From: JANLQX01 sp031381685
GTDB lineage: Bacteria; Actinomycetota; Acidimicrobiia; Acidimicrobiales; JANYDT01
DNA length: 64,000 nucleotides
Assembly (NCBI GenBank): GCA_031381685.1
Contig: JANMYF010000037.1
Coordinates: 1 to 64,000, forward strand
Reading direction: 5' to 3'
The first letter of the stretch is position 1. Each line of letters opens with the position of its first letter. Of this stretch, positions 24,415 through 32,852 are shown piece by piece. The position numbers and the translations under genes are program-made. The notes below the pieces were generated by a model. The model was not told where the DNA came from, made no database searches, and saw only the letters and a list, made by a program, of their open reading frames with translations.

Positions 24415-26067
24415 TCAGCGACCCAGCTTCGTGCGGGCGTGGTCGGTGAGGCGTTTGTAGTCGACCTTGCCCGACGGCGAGCGTCCGATGGTGTCGACGA
24501 CCACGACGAGCCGGGGGGTCTTGTACCGGGCCAGCCGGGCGGAAACCGACGCGAGGACGGCGCCCTCGTCGAACTCGCCCCGGGTGAGCGAGAGCGGCGA
24601 CGGTTGGATGACGGCACAGATCACCTGTCCGAAACGGTCGTCGGGAATTCCGACACAGACCGCATCCTCGACGAGCTCGTGCACCTTGAGCACCTCCTCC
24701 ACCTCCTCGGGGAACACCTTCTCCCCGCCGGTGTTGATGCACACCGACCCGCGACCGAGCAGGAGCAGCGAGCCGTCGGACTGGACCGTGGCGAAGTCGC
24801 CCGGGATCGAGTAGCGGACCCCGTCGATGAGCCGGAAGGTTTTGGCCGACTTCTCCGGATCCTTGTAGTACCCGATCGGCACGTAGCCGCTGATGGCGAC
24901 GAACCCCTGCTCCTCGGAACCCGGCTCGACGCGCCGGTTGTCGTCGGTGAAGACGTGGACCGTGGGGCCGAGCTGGAATTTCGCGGTGCCGGCCGACTTT
25001 CCCTTCGACGACGTGGATGCACCGAGCCCAACCGCTTCCGACGATCCGTAGGAATCGACCAGCAAGACGTGGCCGAGGTGTTCGAGCAGCCCGTCCTTGG
25101 TCTCCTGGCTCCACATCACGCCGGAACTGGTGATCAGGCGAAGGCTGCTCAGATCCCAGCGTCCGGGGTTGGCGTTCAATGCCTGGAGGAGCGGCTTGGC
25201 GAACGCATCGCCGACGATCACCGCCCAGTTGATCGACTCCCGTTCGACGAGGTCGAAGAACTCCTCGGCGACGAACGACCGGCTCGGGTTGGTGACAACG
25301 CAACCGCCGAGAGCGAGCACGATCAGCGCCGTGAACTGCCCGGTGCCGTGCATGAGCGGGCACGCCGGGATCATCACGGGGCCGGGACCCACGGTGCGAG
25401 CGGCCAACTCGTCGATCGACGACACCGCCGAGAAACCGAACAGGGGTTGCCCGCCCTGACCGAGCACGTTGAACAGGTCGTCCTGACGCCACATGACGCC
25501 CTTGGGCATGCCGGTCGTTCCGCCGGTGTAGAGGAAAAGCAGGTGGTCGCCGCTGACGCCCCACGGACCACGGACGTTGGGACCGTCGGGCGTCCATCCG
25601 CTGACCAGGTCCTCGTAGGGCACGGCCCACGGTGCGGCCGCCGCTCCCGAACCGGCCGTGGTGCCCGGGTCGTCGACGACGTACCACCGCTTCACCTTCG
25701 GAAGCTCGGCACGAACCGTGTCGACCAACTCGGTATAAGCGGCATGGAACACGACGGCTTCCGCGTCGGAGTTGTCGAACAGGTAGCGGATCTCGTCGGC
25801 CCCGTAGCGGTAGTTCGTGTTCACCGGCACGAGACCCGCCTTGAACGCGGCGAGATAGACCTCGAGGAATTCCGGACCGTTGGTGAGGTACGCGGCGACC
25901 TTCGACTGCTCGCCGAGCCCGGCGGCGAGCAGATCGTCGGCCAGCGCGTTGGCCCGGGCATTGAACGAGCCCCAGCTGAAGCGCCGAGAACCGGCGACCT
26001 GGGCTGGCGCATCCGGCACCCGTCCGGCTATGGCTTCGAGCGCTTCGGCAAAGTTCCAGCCGCTCAC
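24415..26067 (-). CDS. FadD19-like acyl-CoA synthetase
   Basis: A 550-residue ANL ligase from GTG 26067, with GAAAGGA six bases upstream. Motifs: LYTGGTTGMPKGVMW, 'PACPLMHGTGQFTALIVLALGG', 'VDSYGSSEAVGL', 'YSIPGDFATVQSDGSLLLLGRGSVCINTGGEKVFPEEVEE' and the terminal lysine in 'RSPSGKVDYKRL'. The pattern closely resembles actinobacterial FadD19/FadD17 enzymes, which activate steroid side chains or long branched acids. Two close relatives lie at 32853 and 34472. It is convergent with the GMC oxidoreductase and lies about 160 bp from ssb. Confidence 0.87.
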   Translation of the reverse strand: MSGWNFAEALEAIAGRVPDAPAQVAGSRRFSWGSFNARANALADDLLAAGLGEQSKVAAYLTNGPEFLEVYLAAFKAGLVPVNTNYRYGADEIRYLFDNSDAEAVVFHAAYTELVDTVRAELPKVKRWYVVDDPGTTAGSGAAAAPWAVPYEDLVSGWTPDGPNVRGPWGVSGDHLLFLYTGGTTGMPKGVMWRQDDLFNVLGQGGQPLFGFSAVSSIDELAARTVGPGPVMIPACPLMHGTGQFTALIVLALGGCVVTNPSRSFVAEEFFDLVERESINWAVIVGDAFAKPLLQALNANPGRWDLSSLRLITSSGVMWSQETKDGLLEHLGHVLLVDSYGSSEAVGLGASTSSKGKSAGTAKFQLGPTVHVFTDDNRRVEPGSEEQGFVAISGYVPIGYYKDPEKSAKTFRLIDGVRYSIPGDFATVQSDGSLLLLGRGSVCINTGGEKVFPEEVEEVLKVHELVEDAVCVGIPDDRFGQVICAVIQPSPLSLTRGEFDEGAVLASVSARLARYKTPRLVVVVDTIGRSPSGKVDYKRLTDHARTKLGR

Positions 26068-26230
26068 GAATGTCCTTTCGAGGCAGACGACGTCGTCGCA
26101 TGGCGACACGACCGATAAGGGTCAAGAGGTAGGTGCACCGGTGTTTCCGGAGGAACCGGAAACACCGGGTCGGCACTTTACGGGTACCCGTGGTGCTTCC
26201 CCCATTCGATGGCTCGGCCCGCGGTGGGCG

Positions 26231-26686
26231 TCAGGCCGGGACCTGGTCTCCGGCGCTCGTGGGATCCGCCACCCGCGGCCTCTCGGGGGGAAGCGGGGGA
26301 AGACCCACCAAGACCGGAGCGGTCGCGCCGGTCATCGTCTTGGTCACGGTGCCCGAGGCCCACCGCAGGCTGGCGCCAATGTCGTCGGCTACGAGTTCGT
26401 AGGAGCTGCGCTTCTCCCCGCCGGCCGTTTCCCAGGTGCGCTGGTCCAGCCGACCCGTGACCACCACCCGCGACCCCCGCCGCAGCGTCTCACAGGCGTT
26501 GACCGCCAGTTGCTGATACGCGACCACCGAGAAGTACGACACCGACTCGACGTATCCCGGCTGGTTCCGGGCCGGCACCTTGCGGTTGACCGCGACAGAG
26601 AGCGTGCAGGTGGGGGTGCCGGAGCCGGTCGTCCGCAGGACGGGTTCCTTCGTGATGTTTCCCTGTATCGTGATGGTCGTCGACAT
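26231..26686 (-). CDS. ssb: Single-stranded DNA-binding protein
   Basis: A 151-residue protein from ATG 26686, with a perfect AGGAGG seven bases upstream. The OB-fold is evident: 'TITIQGNITKEPVLR', 'TCTLSVAVNRKVPA', 'VSYFSVVAYQQLAVNACETLRRGSRVVVTGRLDQRTWET', 'YELVADDIGASLRWA'. The C-terminus is Pro-rich and lacks the acidic DDDIPF-type tail that recruits partner proteins in canonical SSB. It is therefore probably a paralogous SSB (SsbB-like) used in recombination or competence rather than the main replicative copy. A small hairpin (26708-26724) sits in its 5' leader. Confidence 0.85.
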   Translation of the reverse strand: MSTTITIQGNITKEPVLRTTGSGTPTCTLSVAVNRKVPARNQPGYVESVSYFSVVAYQQLAVNACETLRRGSRVVVTGRLDQRTWETAGGEKRSSYELVADDIGASLRWASGTVTKTMTGATAPVLVGLPPLPPERPRVADPTSAGDQVPA

Positions 26687-26832
26687 GGCGTCGACCTCCT
26701 TAGTGCTGCTGCAGTTCCTGCAGCGTTTGGTCACCCGGGGAAGCGTTCCTGGTCACCACGATGCCCAGGCCGGTGTGACAATCGACGGCCAGGTCGAAGG
26801 ACTACTGCTGGCCGACGGCAAGACTGAGTCAC

Positions 26833-27645
26833 ATGCTGCACTCGCTCCTCCCCCTCCTGCGCTGCCCGTTCTGTACCGAGGGACCCGTGCGCGAGCACCG
26901 GATTGTCGACGGCGACGATGTGCGTATCGACAACGGCACCCTTGTCTGCGCGGCATGCGAGCGGACGACCGACGTGATCGACCGCGTCTGGCAGGCGATG
27001 GGGATCCACACGTGGTCGAAGACCCTCGCCCAGATGAGCAACGTCACGCCGCCCACCCCGCAGCTCTACGAGCGGCTCTGGCGGGTCCGTTCGCTGTCGC
27101 TGCTGTCGGGTCGGAGTTTCCCGAACGACGAGGAGCTGCACGAGCTCACGGACGCGCTCCGCCCGGAGGCGGGAAAGGTGTTCGTCGACGTCGCCTGCTC
27201 CGAGGGTCTCTACGCGCGGGCCCTGGCCGCTCGGGGCGCCACCGTCATCGCCATCGACCACAGCCGACCGTTCCTCAAACGGGTGATCCACCGGGCCGGC
27301 GACCTTCCGATCGTCGCTGTGCGGGCGATGGCCCAGCATCTGCCGATCGGCTCCGGTGGTCTCGACGGCGCCGCCATGGGCGCGTCGCTGAACGAGATCG
27401 GCGACCAGGTCGCCGCAGTCGGCGAGATGGCGAGGGTTGTCCGGCCGGGCGGCGCGGTGTTCTCGATGAGCCTGACCACGGCGACGACGCGCTTCGGTCG
27501 AGTCGTGCAACGCGGCCTCGCTCCAGCCGGCATCTCCGTGCCGACGGCGGACGCCACCGTCGAGATGTTCGAGGCGACCGGACTCCGGGTCGACTCCCGA
27601 CGACTCGATCGGATCGTGCTCCGGGTCGCCGCCACCCGCCCCTGA
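26833..27645 (+). CDS. SAM-dependent methyltransferase with N-terminal zinc ribbon
   Basis: A 270-residue protein. C11, C14, C39 and C42 form a Trm112-like zinc ribbon (CPFC...CAAC). A class I methyltransferase domain follows: 'GKVFVDVACSEGLYARALAARGATVIAIDHS' (SAM-binding motif I), 'AMAQHLPIGSGGLDGAAMG' and 'GEMARVVRPGGAVFSMSL'. The layout resembles UbiE/RlmA(I)-like enzymes. The acceptor is unknown; a small lipid, quinone or rRNA base are all possible. It starts divergently from ssb, about 146 bp away. Confidence 0.78.
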   Translation: MLHSLLPLLRCPFCTEGPVREHRIVDGDDVRIDNGTLVCAACERTTDVIDRVWQAMGIHTWSKTLAQMSNVTPPTPQLYERLWRVRSLSLLSGRSFPNDEELHELTDALRPEAGKVFVDVACSEGLYARALAARGATVIAIDHSRPFLKRVIHRAGDLPIVAVRAMAQHLPIGSGGLDGAAMGASLNEIGDQVAAVGEMARVVRPGGAVFSMSLTTATTRFGRVVQRGLAPAGISVPTADATVEMFEATGLRVDSRRLDRIVLRVAATRP

Positions 27646-27651
27646 CGGCGC

Positions 27652-28476
27652 CTACGAAGGGTCGGTGTAGTTCGCCGGACGCTTCTCGAAGAATGCGGTG
27701 ACGGCTTCGATCTGGTTCGGCGACCCGATAAGGGCGCGGATCTCGCGGCGCTCCGCCGCCAGTCCTTCGGCCGCCGTGACGTGCCCGGCGTTGTTCAGCA
27801 GGCGCTTCCCGGCCCGGATGGCGTGGGGGCTCCGTCCGGCGATCTCGGCCGCTGTCTCGAGAGCCAGCGCTCTCGGGTCATCGGCCATGCGGGTCGCCAG
27901 GCCGATGCGGACAGCCTCTTCGGCGCCGACCATACGACCGGTGAAGGTGAGCTCCTTGGCCTTGTCGAGGCCGACGAGTTCGCGCAGCAGCTGCGTCCCG
28001 GCCATGTCGGGGATCAGGCCCCAGCGGATCTCGAGGATCGACATCTGTACGTCGGGCGAGACGTAGCGCAGGTCGGCGCCAAGGGCGATCTGGCAGCCGC
28101 CGCCGAGGGCGGCTCCGTGCACCGCGGCGATGACCGGGACCGCCAGCTCGTGCCAGACCCACACGGCCTGCTGACCGGCGTGGGTGATGCGGCCGGGGAG
28201 CCGGGACGGGTCCTCGGGATCGCCGTCCTGGGGGAGCACGCTCGCGCCGCGCCCTCCGGCCATGGCCTGGAAGCTCCCGAAGTCGAGGCCGGCGCAGAAG
28301 CTCCGTCCTTCACCCGAAAGCACGACGGCGCGCACCGACGAGTCCGTCTTGAGCGCCTCCCCGACCTCGACCAGCGCCGAGAACATGGCGCCGTCGATGG
28401 CGTTCATCTTGTCGGCTCGGTTCATGCGGACGTCGGCGACGCCCCCGTCGATCACACACGTCACTCGGTCGCTCAT
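27652..28476 (-). CDS. Enoyl-CoA hydratase/isomerase family protein
   Basis: A 274-residue crotonase from ATG 28476. Oxyanion-hole motifs are 'AVVLSGEGRSFCAGLDFGSF' and 'AAVHGAALGGGCQIALGADLRYVSPD'. 'ILEIRWGLIPDMAGTQLLRELVGLDKAKELTFTGRMVGAEEAVRIGLATRM' carries an Asp at the position where many hydratases have Glu, as in isomerase or dehalogenase-like members. It ends convergently, six bases from the methyltransferase gene. Probable role is beta-oxidation or isomerisation of an unsaturated acyl-CoA. Confidence 0.85.
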   Translation of the reverse strand: MSDRVTCVIDGGVADVRMNRADKMNAIDGAMFSALVEVGEALKTDSSVRAVVLSGEGRSFCAGLDFGSFQAMAGGRGASVLPQDGDPEDPSRLPGRITHAGQQAVWVWHELAVPVIAAVHGAALGGGCQIALGADLRYVSPDVQMSILEIRWGLIPDMAGTQLLRELVGLDKAKELTFTGRMVGAEEAVRIGLATRMADDPRALALETAAEIAGRSPHAIRAGKRLLNNAGHVTAAEGLAAERREIRALIGSPNQIEAVTAFFEKRPANYTDPS

Positions 28477-28617
28477 GTTCCCATCCTCGCCGTCGGCGCC
28501 GGTCGGAGACAAAACGGCGTCGGCCGCGTCGCAGGGCTTGCGACCGTTCGAGGACGTCGGCCACGATGCCAATCGTCTCCGGACGGCCAGCACAGCCTCG
28601 TGCCTCAAGCCTCAGGC

Positions 28618-28718
28618 CACGCGCAGCTCAGCCCGACCCACGCGCACCTCTCACCAAACTTGGGGTCGAACGGCTTGGACGACCCGACCTGCGCGTGACT
28701 CGGGCTGAGGTGCGCGCC
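28618..28718. repeat. Long imperfect inverted repeat in a 350-bp intergenic gap
   Basis: Two 29-bp arms (28618-28646 and 28690-28718) are inverted copies with only about four mismatches, sharing CTCAGCCCGA/TCGGGCTGAG and flanking CACGCGCA/TGCGCGTG blocks. The loop is 43 bases. A further copy of CTGCGCGTGG lies at 28731-28740. The transcribed strand could form a strong stem. The remainder of the gap 28477-28826 contains no coding sequence I can support. It lies 109 bp upstream of the first selenoprotein gene. Confidence 0.75.
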
Positions 28719-28826
28719 AAACCCGCCGATCTGCGCGTGGATCGACGCACGCACGACTCCGGCCCCGATGGAAGTTCTCGTGCGTTGCGATCTCCGAGAG
28801 CGTGGGAGTCGGTAGCCTCGCCCCTC

Positions 28827-29906
28827 GTGATTGTGAATCGACTCGACATTGATGCTGGCGCGTTCGAAGCGGCGACCGGCTGGCAGATCAAGCCCGAGGG
28901 TGCCTGCAAGGGTGACGTATGCGTGCCGCTCGACCGCTCCGGCGGCGCAGCGGACGGCTTCGACCTCATGGCGACCGCGGATCGGCTGGGCATGGCCATC
29001 GTCGCCGATGCCGACGCCGGCCTGTGGTCGATCGGTCCCGAGAGCCTCGGCGGTCGCTCGCTCACCACGGCCACCGCACCTGAGCTGTCACTGCCCGACG
29101 TGCTGACGGGCGCAGAGGTCAGGCTGTCGTCGTTTCGCGGGAAGAAGGTGGTGCTCGCCTCCTGGGCACCGTATTGAGGGTGCCGCTTCGACCTGCCCGG
29201 GTGGCAGGCACTGCGCAACGAGGTACACGGCAAAGGTGTCGAGATCATCACTGTTGGCCTCGAGATGGGCGGCGCCGAGGTGCTCCGGCCCATCGTCGAA
29301 GCAGCCCGGCCCGAGCACCCGTCGCTGGTCGACGCCTCGCACCAGATGGACGCGCTGTTCGGCGTCACCAACATCCCGCAGGTGCTGTGGATCGACGAGA
29401 CCGGCACGATCGTGCGACCGGCCGAACGCGGTTCTCCTGCGCCGCAGCCGACCGAGGACCCGTTCGCGAAGTTCATCTTCGAGCTCATGGCCCGGGGCAC
29501 GACGCATCCCGAGTGGTACGGCGATCGCGTCCGCGACTGGGCGGAGAAGGGATCCGACAGTGAATGGGTTCTCACGCCCGAGGCGGTGATCGCCGGGTCG
29601 CATCCCCGCACGCGCGACGTGTCCGAGGCTGCGGCGCACTTCGCACTCGCGCAGCACTTCTGGTCCACGGACGGATTCTCCGCCCCGGCGTTGCATCACT
29701 TCGAGCGCGCCCACACGCTCCAGCCGGAGAACATCACCTACAAGCGGCAGGCCTACTCGGCATGGAGCTTCGCGAAAACGCACGACGACACCGCGCGATT
29801 CGCGCAGTCGCCGAATCCCGGTGAAGAAGACCAGTGGCCCTTCGTCTCGGAGTTCTTTGCCGATGCGAAGCAGTACCTGGGACTCGACCTGGTCGCACCG
29901 TCCTGA
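28827..29906 (+). CDS. Thioredoxin-fold selenoprotein (in-frame TGA = Sec117), copy A
   Basis: Read through the TGA at 29175-29177, the frame gives 359 residues (GTG 28827; GTG 28833 would remove two). Residues 1-85 carry a conserved C27-xxxx-C32 pair in 'GWQIKPEGACKGDVCVPL'. A thioredoxin/AhpC-like domain begins 'LSLPDVLTGAEVRLSSFRGKKVVLASWAPY', then Sec117-Gly-Cys119-Arg, 'FDLPGWQALRNEV', and a cis-Pro-type strand 'TNIPQVLWIDETG'. The C-terminal ~120 residues are helical with a TPR-like 'ALHHFERAHTLQPENITYKRQAYSAW'. The U-x-C motif predicts a thiol/peroxide redox enzyme. No signal peptide is visible. A paralogue with TGA at the same site is at 48499. SelA/B/D and tRNA-Sec are not in the window. 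Confidence 0.85.
29175..29207 (+). promoter_or_regulatory. UGA(Sec) codon with downstream SECIS-like hairpin, copy A
   Basis: Fifteen bases after the TGA, CTGCC (29193-29197) and GGCAG (29203-29207) form a 5-bp stem with loop CGGGT. An alternative outer pairing of GTGCC with GGCAC is also possible. Bacterial SECIS hairpins lie immediately 3' of the UGA within the coding frame, with G/U residues in the apical loop. The paralogous gene has the same hairpin at the same distance, though coding conservation (LPxWQ) may partly explain this. Confidence 0.55.
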
Positions 29907-29935
29907 CCAGCAGATCCTGCAACCTGAGGATCGCG

Positions 29936-31021
29936 TTACGCGCCGGCGCCGTCGCCGTCGCCGACGTCGTCGGCAACGCTGTCGCGGGCGCCCGGAGGGT
30001 CGGTGGACCGGTGCACCGCGCATCCGGCCCGGGTCGGCCGTAGGGCGAGCAGCTCGCAGCCTGGTTGAGCGGCGATTGCGGCGATGAGCGCCGCTCGCTG
30101 ATCGGGATCGGCGCCAGCGAGCACGGCGACCGTGCCGCCCTGTCCGCCGGCGCCGTTCGCCTTCCATCCGAGCGCGCCGAAGGCGCCGGCGATGGCGCCG
30201 ACCTGGTCGGCAAGCGGCGACACAATCGGTTCGTGGAGACGACGGGTGGCGTCGTTGTGCATGCGCATGGCCCGCCCGAACGCCGGGAGGTCACGGCGCG
30301 AGAGTGCCGTGGCGGCATTCATGGCGGCGACGCGGAGGTCGTCGAGGGCGGCCCGATGGCCGCCCGCCTCCAGCGCGGCGATGACGTCACGGTGCACCTC
30401 TGAAGAGGAGTGCGGTTGGCCGAGGTAGACGGTGAGGAGCCGACCGTCGAACAGCTGCACGGGATCATCTACCAGCAGGTGCGCGGCCTTGAGGGTCGGG
30501 TAGCGGATGTCGTAGCGGCGGGTCCCGCCGAACGCCGCAGCGAGCTGATCCTGGACGCCGGATTGGAGTCCGAGCGACGTCTCGACGCCATGTGCCGCGG
30601 ACGCGAGCGCCACCGGATCGATGATGCGCCCCTCGAACGCCCAGACTGCGCCGATCACCGCGACGCTGACCGCTGCGGAGGTCCCGAGCCCGCTGCCGGG
30701 CGGAACGAAACACCGGAGCCGGATCTCTATCGGTCGAGACGGCGTGGCGGTGGCCACAGCCATGGCCAGGAACGGGTCGGCGGCCGCCTGCGGGTCGCGC
30801 AAATCCACGATCGAATCGACGGCGACGGCCTCGACGATGACGCGGGCGTGGTCGGCCGGGAGGTCGATGGCTCGGACCCCCACCTCCACCCCGGGCCCGA
30901 CGGCGACGTTGGTGACGGTTCCTCGCACGGCGAACCAGGTGTCGGTCCATCCGCCCACGTCGGCGGTCCGTACAGGCGCGCTCACCGTGACGCAACGCTG
31001 CGTCGCAATCACCGACGACAC
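29936..31021 (-). CDS. GHMP-family sugar kinase (HddA/fucokinase-like)
   Basis: A 361-residue kinase from GTG 31021. The N-terminal substrate strand is 'VTVSAPVRTADVGGWTDTWF', resembling heptose-7-phosphate kinase. The ATP-binding GHMP motif 2 is 'PPGSGLGTSAAVSVAVIGAVWA'. 'GLQSGVQDQLAAAFGG' follows, and motif 3 is 'GWKANGAGGQGGTVAVLAG'. It phosphorylates a sugar or sugar-phosphate at the anomeric carbon, feeding nucleotide-sugar synthesis. The C-terminal tail is a low-complexity Asp/Gly run. It stands alone, with no heptose pathway genes nearby. Confidence 0.8.
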   Translation of the reverse strand: MSSVIATQRCVTVSAPVRTADVGGWTDTWFAVRGTVTNVAVGPGVEVGVRAIDLPADHARVIVEAVAVDSIVDLRDPQAAADPFLAMAVATATPSRPIEIRLRCFVPPGSGLGTSAAVSVAVIGAVWAFEGRIIDPVALASAAHGVETSLGLQSGVQDQLAAAFGGTRRYDIRYPTLKAAHLLVDDPVQLFDGRLLTVYLGQPHSSSEVHRDVIAALEAGGHRAALDDLRVAAMNAATALSRRDLPAFGRAMRMHNDATRRLHEPIVSPLADQVGAIAGAFGALGWKANGAGGQGGTVAVLAGADPDQRAALIAAIAAQPGCELLALRPTRAGCAVHRSTDPPGARDSVADDVGDGDGAGA

Positions 31022-31099
31022 GGGGGCAGGATGGCGGGTAGGACGGACGACACGGCCGTGCAGTCTTACCGGAGGGGTCGGGAGCAGTAGCCTTTTCCC

Positions 31100-31633
31100 G
31101 TGCGTTTTCGACTTTCCCGCCGTATCCCCGTTGCCCTCGGCCTGGCGTTCGTCGCCGTGGGTGCAGCCTCCGTGCCGGTGTCCGCCCAGAAGCTTCCCAA
31201 GGATCTCGGAGAGTACATCGCCGAGGCCGACAAGCTCTGCGCTGCGTCGAACGTGAAGCTCCTGGATGAATCGAAGAAGATCGAGACGGAGAAGGCGCGC
31301 TCAACACGCGGCGGGCGACTCAAGAAGGTCGACATTGCCCTGCCCGACGCTGTTGCGAAGTACACCGCCACGATCGCGGTACCGGAACTGGAGAAGCTCA
31401 GCGCCAGCCTTCGTGACATCCCGAGCCCCCGGGGTGACGAGAAGACGATCGACACGCTCCTCGATCAGTTCGATGCCGGTATCGCGGCGGTGAAGAAGGA
31501 CCCGAAGTCGGCGATTTTCAGCGACCCGCTGAAGGCTTCGTCGAAGGCGTTCAAGGCCGTCCGGTTTGGGGAGAACGCGAAGTTCAGCGCGTGCGGCATT
31601 CATATCGATCGCGTCGAAGACAAGAAGAAGTAG
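31100..31633 (+). CDS. Secreted hypothetical protein
   Basis: A 177-residue protein from GTG 31100. It has a basic start (RFRLSRR), a hydrophobic core and a cleavage site after about residue 29 (VPVSA-QK). The mature part is Lys/Asp-rich and largely helical, with two cysteines ('ADKLCAASNV' and 'KFSACGIH') that could form a disulfide outside the cell. No known family is recognised. The stop is four bases before the acyl-CoA dehydrogenase start, so the two may be co-transcribed although unrelated in function. Confidence 0.65.
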   Translation: MRFRLSRRIPVALGLAFVAVGAASVPVSAQKLPKDLGEYIAEADKLCAASNVKLLDESKKIETEKARSTRGGRLKKVDIALPDAVAKYTATIAVPELEKLSASLRDIPSPRGDEKTIDTLLDQFDAGIAAVKKDPKSAIFSDPLKASSKAFKAVRFGENAKFSACGIHIDRVEDKKK

Positions 31634-31637
31634 CCCC

Positions 31638-32786
31638 ATGAAGCGGGCGATCTTCAACGACGAACACGTCATGTTCCGCGATGCGTTCCGGCGCTTCGTG
31701 GAGAAAGAGATCACCCCCAATTTCCTCGCCTGGGAGCAGGCCGGGATCGTCCCGCGCGAGCTGTTCGCCGCCGCCGGCGCAAACGGCTTCCTCGCCCTGC
31801 AGGCGCCCGAAGCCTTCGGTGGTGGCGGGACCCACGACTTCCGATTCAATGCCATCATCGGCGAGGAACTCATGTACGCCGGCACCGGCGGCGCCGGGCT
31901 CGGCATCACCCTGCACAACGACATCACCCTCCCCTATTTCTTGGAGCTGACCACCGACGAGCAGAAGCAGCGCTGGCTCCCGGGTATTTGCAACGGCTCG
32001 CTCATCACGGCGGTGGCCATGACCGAGCCGGGTATCGGCTCGGACCTCGCGTCAATGTCGACCACCGCTCTGCGCGACGGCGACCACTACGTCGTGAACG
32101 GTTCGAAGACCTTCATCACCAACGGCATCAACGCCGACCTCGTGATCACGGCAGTGAAGACCGATCCGTCGCAGAAGCACAAGGGCATGACGCTGATGGT
32201 GCTCGAACGCGGCATGGACGGATTCACCCGCGGGCGCAACCTCGACAAGATCGGCATGCACTCCCAGGACACGGCCGAGCTGTTCTTCACCGACGTGCGG
32301 GTGCCGGTCGCCAACCGTCTCGGCGACGAAGGTCAGGGCTTCGCACTCCTTGTTCGCAACCTGGCCCAGGAGCGGCTGTCCATCGCTGTAGCCGGTGTCG
32401 CGGCGGCGCGGGCGGCGCTCGATTGGACGGTCGAATACACCAAGAACCGCAAGGCGTTCGGGCAGCCCGTCGCGTCGTTCCAGAACTCGAAGTTCCGACT
32501 CGCCGAGATCGCCACGGAGGTCGAGATCGGGCAGGTTTTCGTCGACCGTTGCATCGAGCAACTCAACGCCGGCGAGCTCACCGTCGAAGAGGCGGCCATG
32601 GCCAAGTGGTGGTGCACCGAACTGCAGAAGCGCACCGTCGACACCTGCGTGCAGCTCCACGGTGGCTACGGCTACATGCAGGAGTACCCGATCGGCCGCG
32701 CCTATGTCGATGCCCGCATCACCACGATCTATGGAGGCACGACCGAGATCATGAAAGAGATCATCGGCCGCAAGGTCGTTGGCTGA
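31638..32786 (+). CDS. Long-chain-type acyl-CoA dehydrogenase
   Basis: A 382-residue flavoenzyme from ATG 31638. 'AMTEPGIGSDLASMSTTA' and 'VNGSKTFITNG' bind FAD and substrate. 'LAQERLSIA', 'TKNRKAFGQPVASFQNSKFRLAE', 'QLHGGYGYMQEYPIGRAYVDARITTIYGGTTEIMKEIIGR' match the long-chain (LCAD) subgroup. The small-chain catalytic Glu position (YEGT) is Gly here. In LCAD-type enzymes the base sits on the earlier helix, where this protein has Asp (ALDWTVEYT) instead of Glu. It catalyses the first step of beta-oxidation and flanks the convergent FadD19-like pair. Confidence 0.87.
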   Translation: MKRAIFNDEHVMFRDAFRRFVEKEITPNFLAWEQAGIVPRELFAAAGANGFLALQAPEAFGGGGTHDFRFNAIIGEELMYAGTGGAGLGITLHNDITLPYFLELTTDEQKQRWLPGICNGSLITAVAMTEPGIGSDLASMSTTALRDGDHYVVNGSKTFITNGINADLVITAVKTDPSQKHKGMTLMVLERGMDGFTRGRNLDKIGMHSQDTAELFFTDVRVPVANRLGDEGQGFALLVRNLAQERLSIAVAGVAAARAALDWTVEYTKNRKAFGQPVASFQNSKFRLAEIATEVEIGQVFVDRCIEQLNAGELTVEEAAMAKWWCTELQKRTVDTCVQLHGGYGYMQEYPIGRAYVDARITTIYGGTTEIMKEIIGRKVVG

Positions 32787-32852
32787 CCGAGGCCATCGGG
32801 CCCGAGCGGCGTTGCTCGTAGCGTCACGCGAGCGGGACTGCAAGCGCGCGTA

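Noticed and set aside
28827..29906. Selenoprotein A as a pseudogene or as two separate genes
   Set aside because: Only one stop interrupts the frame, it falls on the catalytic position, and the paralogue at 48499 has the same stop at the same column. Downstream sequence remains protein-like and similar between copies.
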